In this document: positions 62,338 through 64,000 of the stretch, one piece after another
Layout of the letters: every line of letters starts with the position of its first letter
Numbering within the stretch: position 1 is the first letter of the stretch
NCBI RefSeq assembly: GCF_036231355.1
Contig: NZ_CP109496.1
Coordinates: 5,270,001 to 5,334,000 of the forward strand
DNA from: Streptomyces sp. NBC_01431
GTDB lineage: Bacteria > Actinomycetota > Actinomycetes > Streptomycetales > Streptomycetaceae
Direction of reading: 5' to 3'
DNA length: 64,000 nucleotides
Notes under the pieces: model-generated
The model's database searches: none
The model's input: only the letters and a program-made list of their open reading frames with translations
What the model was told of the DNA's origin: nothing
Made by a program: the position numbers and the translations under genes

Positions 62338-62589
62338 GGCAGGAACCTCCAGCAGTGCGGCGCCGGTGAAGGCGGTGGCAGACCCACCACACTAACGGGG
62401 CAAGAGGTGTGCTCCGTTGACGTGTTCGGGGGAGAGGGCCCCCGGGCGGGGGAAAGAATGGGGGTGTGGTCGAAAACACTTCGAGCCCGTTACCTGGACG
62501 TGGTGGCGCTTCGACCAGCCATGAGGAGAGACTGGAGAGCAGATCGTCCCGGCGCGAGCCACGCGCCGCCGGCGTAATAGGAGGCACCC

Positions 62590-63126
62590 GTGCCGCATGT
62601 CCTGGTCCTCAATGCGTCGTACGAGCCCCTCGGCGTCGTACCGCTCCGCCGCGCGCTCGTCCTGGTCCTCGAAAACAAGGCCGTCAGCCTTGAGGAGTCC
62701 GGCGCCTTCATGCATAGCGCGACCCGTGCCGTCGCGGCGCCCAGCGTCGTGCGGCTCAAGAGATTCGTACGGGTCCCCTACCGGGGGCCCGTTCCGCTGA
62801 CCCGTCGTGCCCTGTTCGCGAGGGACGGCGGCCGCTGTATGTACTGCGGTGGCGTCGCAACCAGCGTCGATCACGTCATCCCGCGCAGCCGTGGCGGCCA
62901 GCACGCCTGGGAGAACGTCGTCGCCGCCTGCCGGCGCTGCAACCACGTCAAAGCGGACCGCCACCTCATGGAACTCGGCTGGCGCCTTCGCCACCAGCCC
63001 GCCCCGCCCAGCGGCCTCGCCTGGCGGATCATCGGCACCGGCCACCGCGACCCGCGCTGGCTGCCCTACCTCCAGCCCTTCGGCGCGGACGACGCCCTGG
63101 CCAGGATCGACGGCATCTCCGCCTAG
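62590..63126 (+). CDS. HNH endonuclease-family protein
   Basis: A 178-residue protein that begins PHVLVLNASYEPLGVVPLRRA and has an HNH domain at about 78-125: CMYCGGVATSVDHVIPRSRGGQHAWENVVAACRRCN, with paired CxxC zinc motifs and the DHVIPRSRGG catalytic histidine. This is the widespread, probably housekeeping HNH protein of actinobacteria, not a mobile-element gene. AGGAGG stands 5 nt before the GTG. A strong terminator follows. The 250 bp before it, shared with divergent mscS, hold no gene. Confidence 0.92.
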   Translation: MPHVLVLNASYEPLGVVPLRRALVLVLENKAVSLEESGAFMHSATRAVAAPSVVRLKRFVRVPYRGPVPLTRRALFARDGGRCMYCGGVATSVDHVIPRSRGGQHAWENVVAACRRCNHVKADRHLMELGWRLRHQPAPPSGLAWRIIGTGHRDPRWLPYLQPFGADDALARIDGISA

Positions 63127-63233
63127 CGCACGGACGCCGGGTCCCGTCCACGCTGTCTTCACCCTCCCGGTCGGGGATCAGCCGCCCCGGCGACGGCGTA
63201 CGCCTCCAGCGATCACAGCGGGTAGCCCGCCGA

Positions 63234-63276
63234 GGCCGCTCGTTTCATCCCCCGGACCTGGATGAAACGAGCGGCC
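63234..63276 (+). terminator. Terminator of the HNH gene
   Basis: A perfect 17-bp stem, GGCCGCTCGTTTCATCC (63234-63250) and its complement (63260-63276), with a 9-nt loop, about 110 bp after the HNH stop. Right after it, CTCGTCCAT occurs twice (63279 and 63300) around a short GC palindrome. Confidence 0.88.
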
Positions 63277-63422
63277 TGCTCGTCCATAGCGGGCGGCCCG
63301 CTCGTCCATGCGGACGCTCGCGCGGCCACCCCTGGACTCGCCTACCGTCGCCGCCGTACGCCCGCTACGTAGGCCACGAGCCCACCAACCGTCTGCCGAG
63401 GGCGTCCGTGCGAGGGGTCGGG

Positions 63423-63686
63423 GTGTCTGATATGCCTGGTGTGATGGACGTGGTACGAGCTTGTGCACGGCGGAACGTCTGGCGGGCCGTCCGCTGGGTA
63501 GGGCATCTCTGTCCCTGCCGCCCACCGAAACTGGAGGCCCCCGTGGTCGCCCCCGCCCCCGAGCAACCGCTGACCAGCGAACCCCCCATGGCCGACGCCG
63601 AGCCGCTGATCAGTGAACCCCCGATGTCCGACGTGGCCCCGCTGACCAGCGAGCCGACGCCGGTGGCCGCGGTCGCCGGGTTCTGA
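63423..63686 (+). CDS. Small hypothetical protein with SEPP repeats upstream of malQ
   Basis: An 87-codon frame, starting at GTG 63423 with AGGGG upstream (other starts at 63432 and 63444). It has a basic, Trp-containing first half (CARRNVWRAVRWVGHLCPC) and a second half with three related units: PLTSEPPMADAE, PLISEPPMSDVA and PLTSEPTPVAAV. Its stop is 4 bp before the malQ ATG, so translation could be coupled. No family is recognised; it could also be a non-coding leader. Codon use is less extreme than in neighbours. Confidence 0.4.
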   Translation: MSDMPGVMDVVRACARRNVWRAVRWVGHLCPCRPPKLEAPVVAPAPEQPLTSEPPMADAEPLISEPPMSDVAPLTSEPTPVAAVAGF

Positions 63687-63690
63687 GGCG

Positions 63691-64000
63691 ATGACCCTGG
63701 CCGGGCTCGCCGCCCACCACGGCGTGGCCACCTCGTACTCTCCGTCGGCGGGCGTCACCGTCGATGTGCCGGACGCCACAGTGGTCGCGGTGCTGGCCGC
63801 GCTCGGAGTCGACGCCTCCACGCCGGACGAGGTGCGCCGGGCGCTCGCCGCCGCCGAAGCGGCCGAGGCGGACCGGTTGCTGCCCCCGACGCTGGTGCGC
63901 TGGGGCGAAGGGCCGGGGACGGCGCTGCCCGACGGGCTGACCGTCATCGGCACCCCGCTGGATCAACTACCCCTGGGCGTGCACCAGTTGGAGGTGCGCC
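63691..64000 (+). CDS. malQ: 4-alpha-glucanotransferase (MalQ), N-terminal part
   Basis: The first 103 codons of a gene that leaves the window on the right. The chain MTLAGLAAHHGVATSYSPSA... VDVPDATVVAVLAALGVDAS matches the N-terminal region of actinobacterial amylomaltases, which begin with this small helical domain before the GH77 barrel. MalQ moves glucan units between alpha-1,4 chains in glycogen and maltodextrin use. TGAGGCG directly before the ATG is the likely ribosome site. The catalytic part lies outside the window. Confidence 0.8.
   Translation, partial: MTLAGLAAHHGVATSYSPSAGVTVDVPDATVVAVLAALGVDASTPDEVRRALAAAEAAEADRLLPPTLVRWGEGPGTALPDGLTVIGTPLDQLPLGVHQLEVR

Noticed and set aside
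63342..63953. Minus-strand frame of about 200 codons across the start of malQ
   Set aside because: It is antisense to malQ, Ser/Ala/Arg-rich and without a family match.

Overview
The window is a high-GC actinobacterial chromosome segment, almost certainly Streptomyces. Signs are the third-position GC bias, GTG/TTG starts, ATGA/GTGA start-stop overlaps, mycothiol-dependent enzymes, a DUF397/XRE pair, a dynamin-like pair next to ssbB, and class E (LAXTG) sortase anchoring. It looks like core chromosome with a few accessory patches. No phage, IS element or CRISPR array was found.

Layout. 1-4726: start of a lipoprotein gene, a repeat-rich gap with an orphan ECF-type promoter and hairpin, then recD2 and citrate synthase. 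4979-7902: copper ATPase, CopZ and a small HTH protein, with a CsoR-type operator. 8199-15367: divergent myo-inositol catabolism genes (iolE-like versus iolC, aldolase-like barrel, iolB, iolD, mmsA/iolA). 15487-19706: GATase-like gene, LysR regulator, APC permease, mycothiol-dependent enzyme. 19730-25177: GNAT, a hydrolase-ABC ATPase fusion with its permease, and an aspartate aminotransferase. 25430-30306: an accessory patch with a chimeric pseudogene, a STAND NTPase, a GT-B-like protein and an 18-copy heptamer repeat, ending near tRNA-Arg(TCT).

30974-41515: two dynamin-like GTPases, ssbB with DnaA-box-like sites, a thioester surface protein behind a large dyad, ettA, a thioesterase, a truncated globin and a methyltransferase. 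41496-52221: a seven-gene minus-strand cluster reading glnX-glnH-coiled-coil-pknG-PP2C-VWA-FHA. It extends the mycobacterial GlnX/GlnH/PknG amino-acid sensing module with a phosphatase, a VWA protein and an FHA protein. 52523-59292: sugar operon of ROK repressor, ABC importer without its own ATPase, GH4 phospho-glycosidase and BadF-type kinase. 59384-64000: XRE/DUF397 pair divergent from an anti-sigma-like ATPase, MscS channel, HNH endonuclease, a small repeat protein and the start of malQ.

The points most worth a second look are the extended PknG operon with paired zinc ribbons in three of its proteins, a 57-bp in-frame repeat insertion in iolC, and the STAND/GT-B pair with its heptamer array. 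All functional calls rest on reading the sequence and family knowledge; no database search was run.
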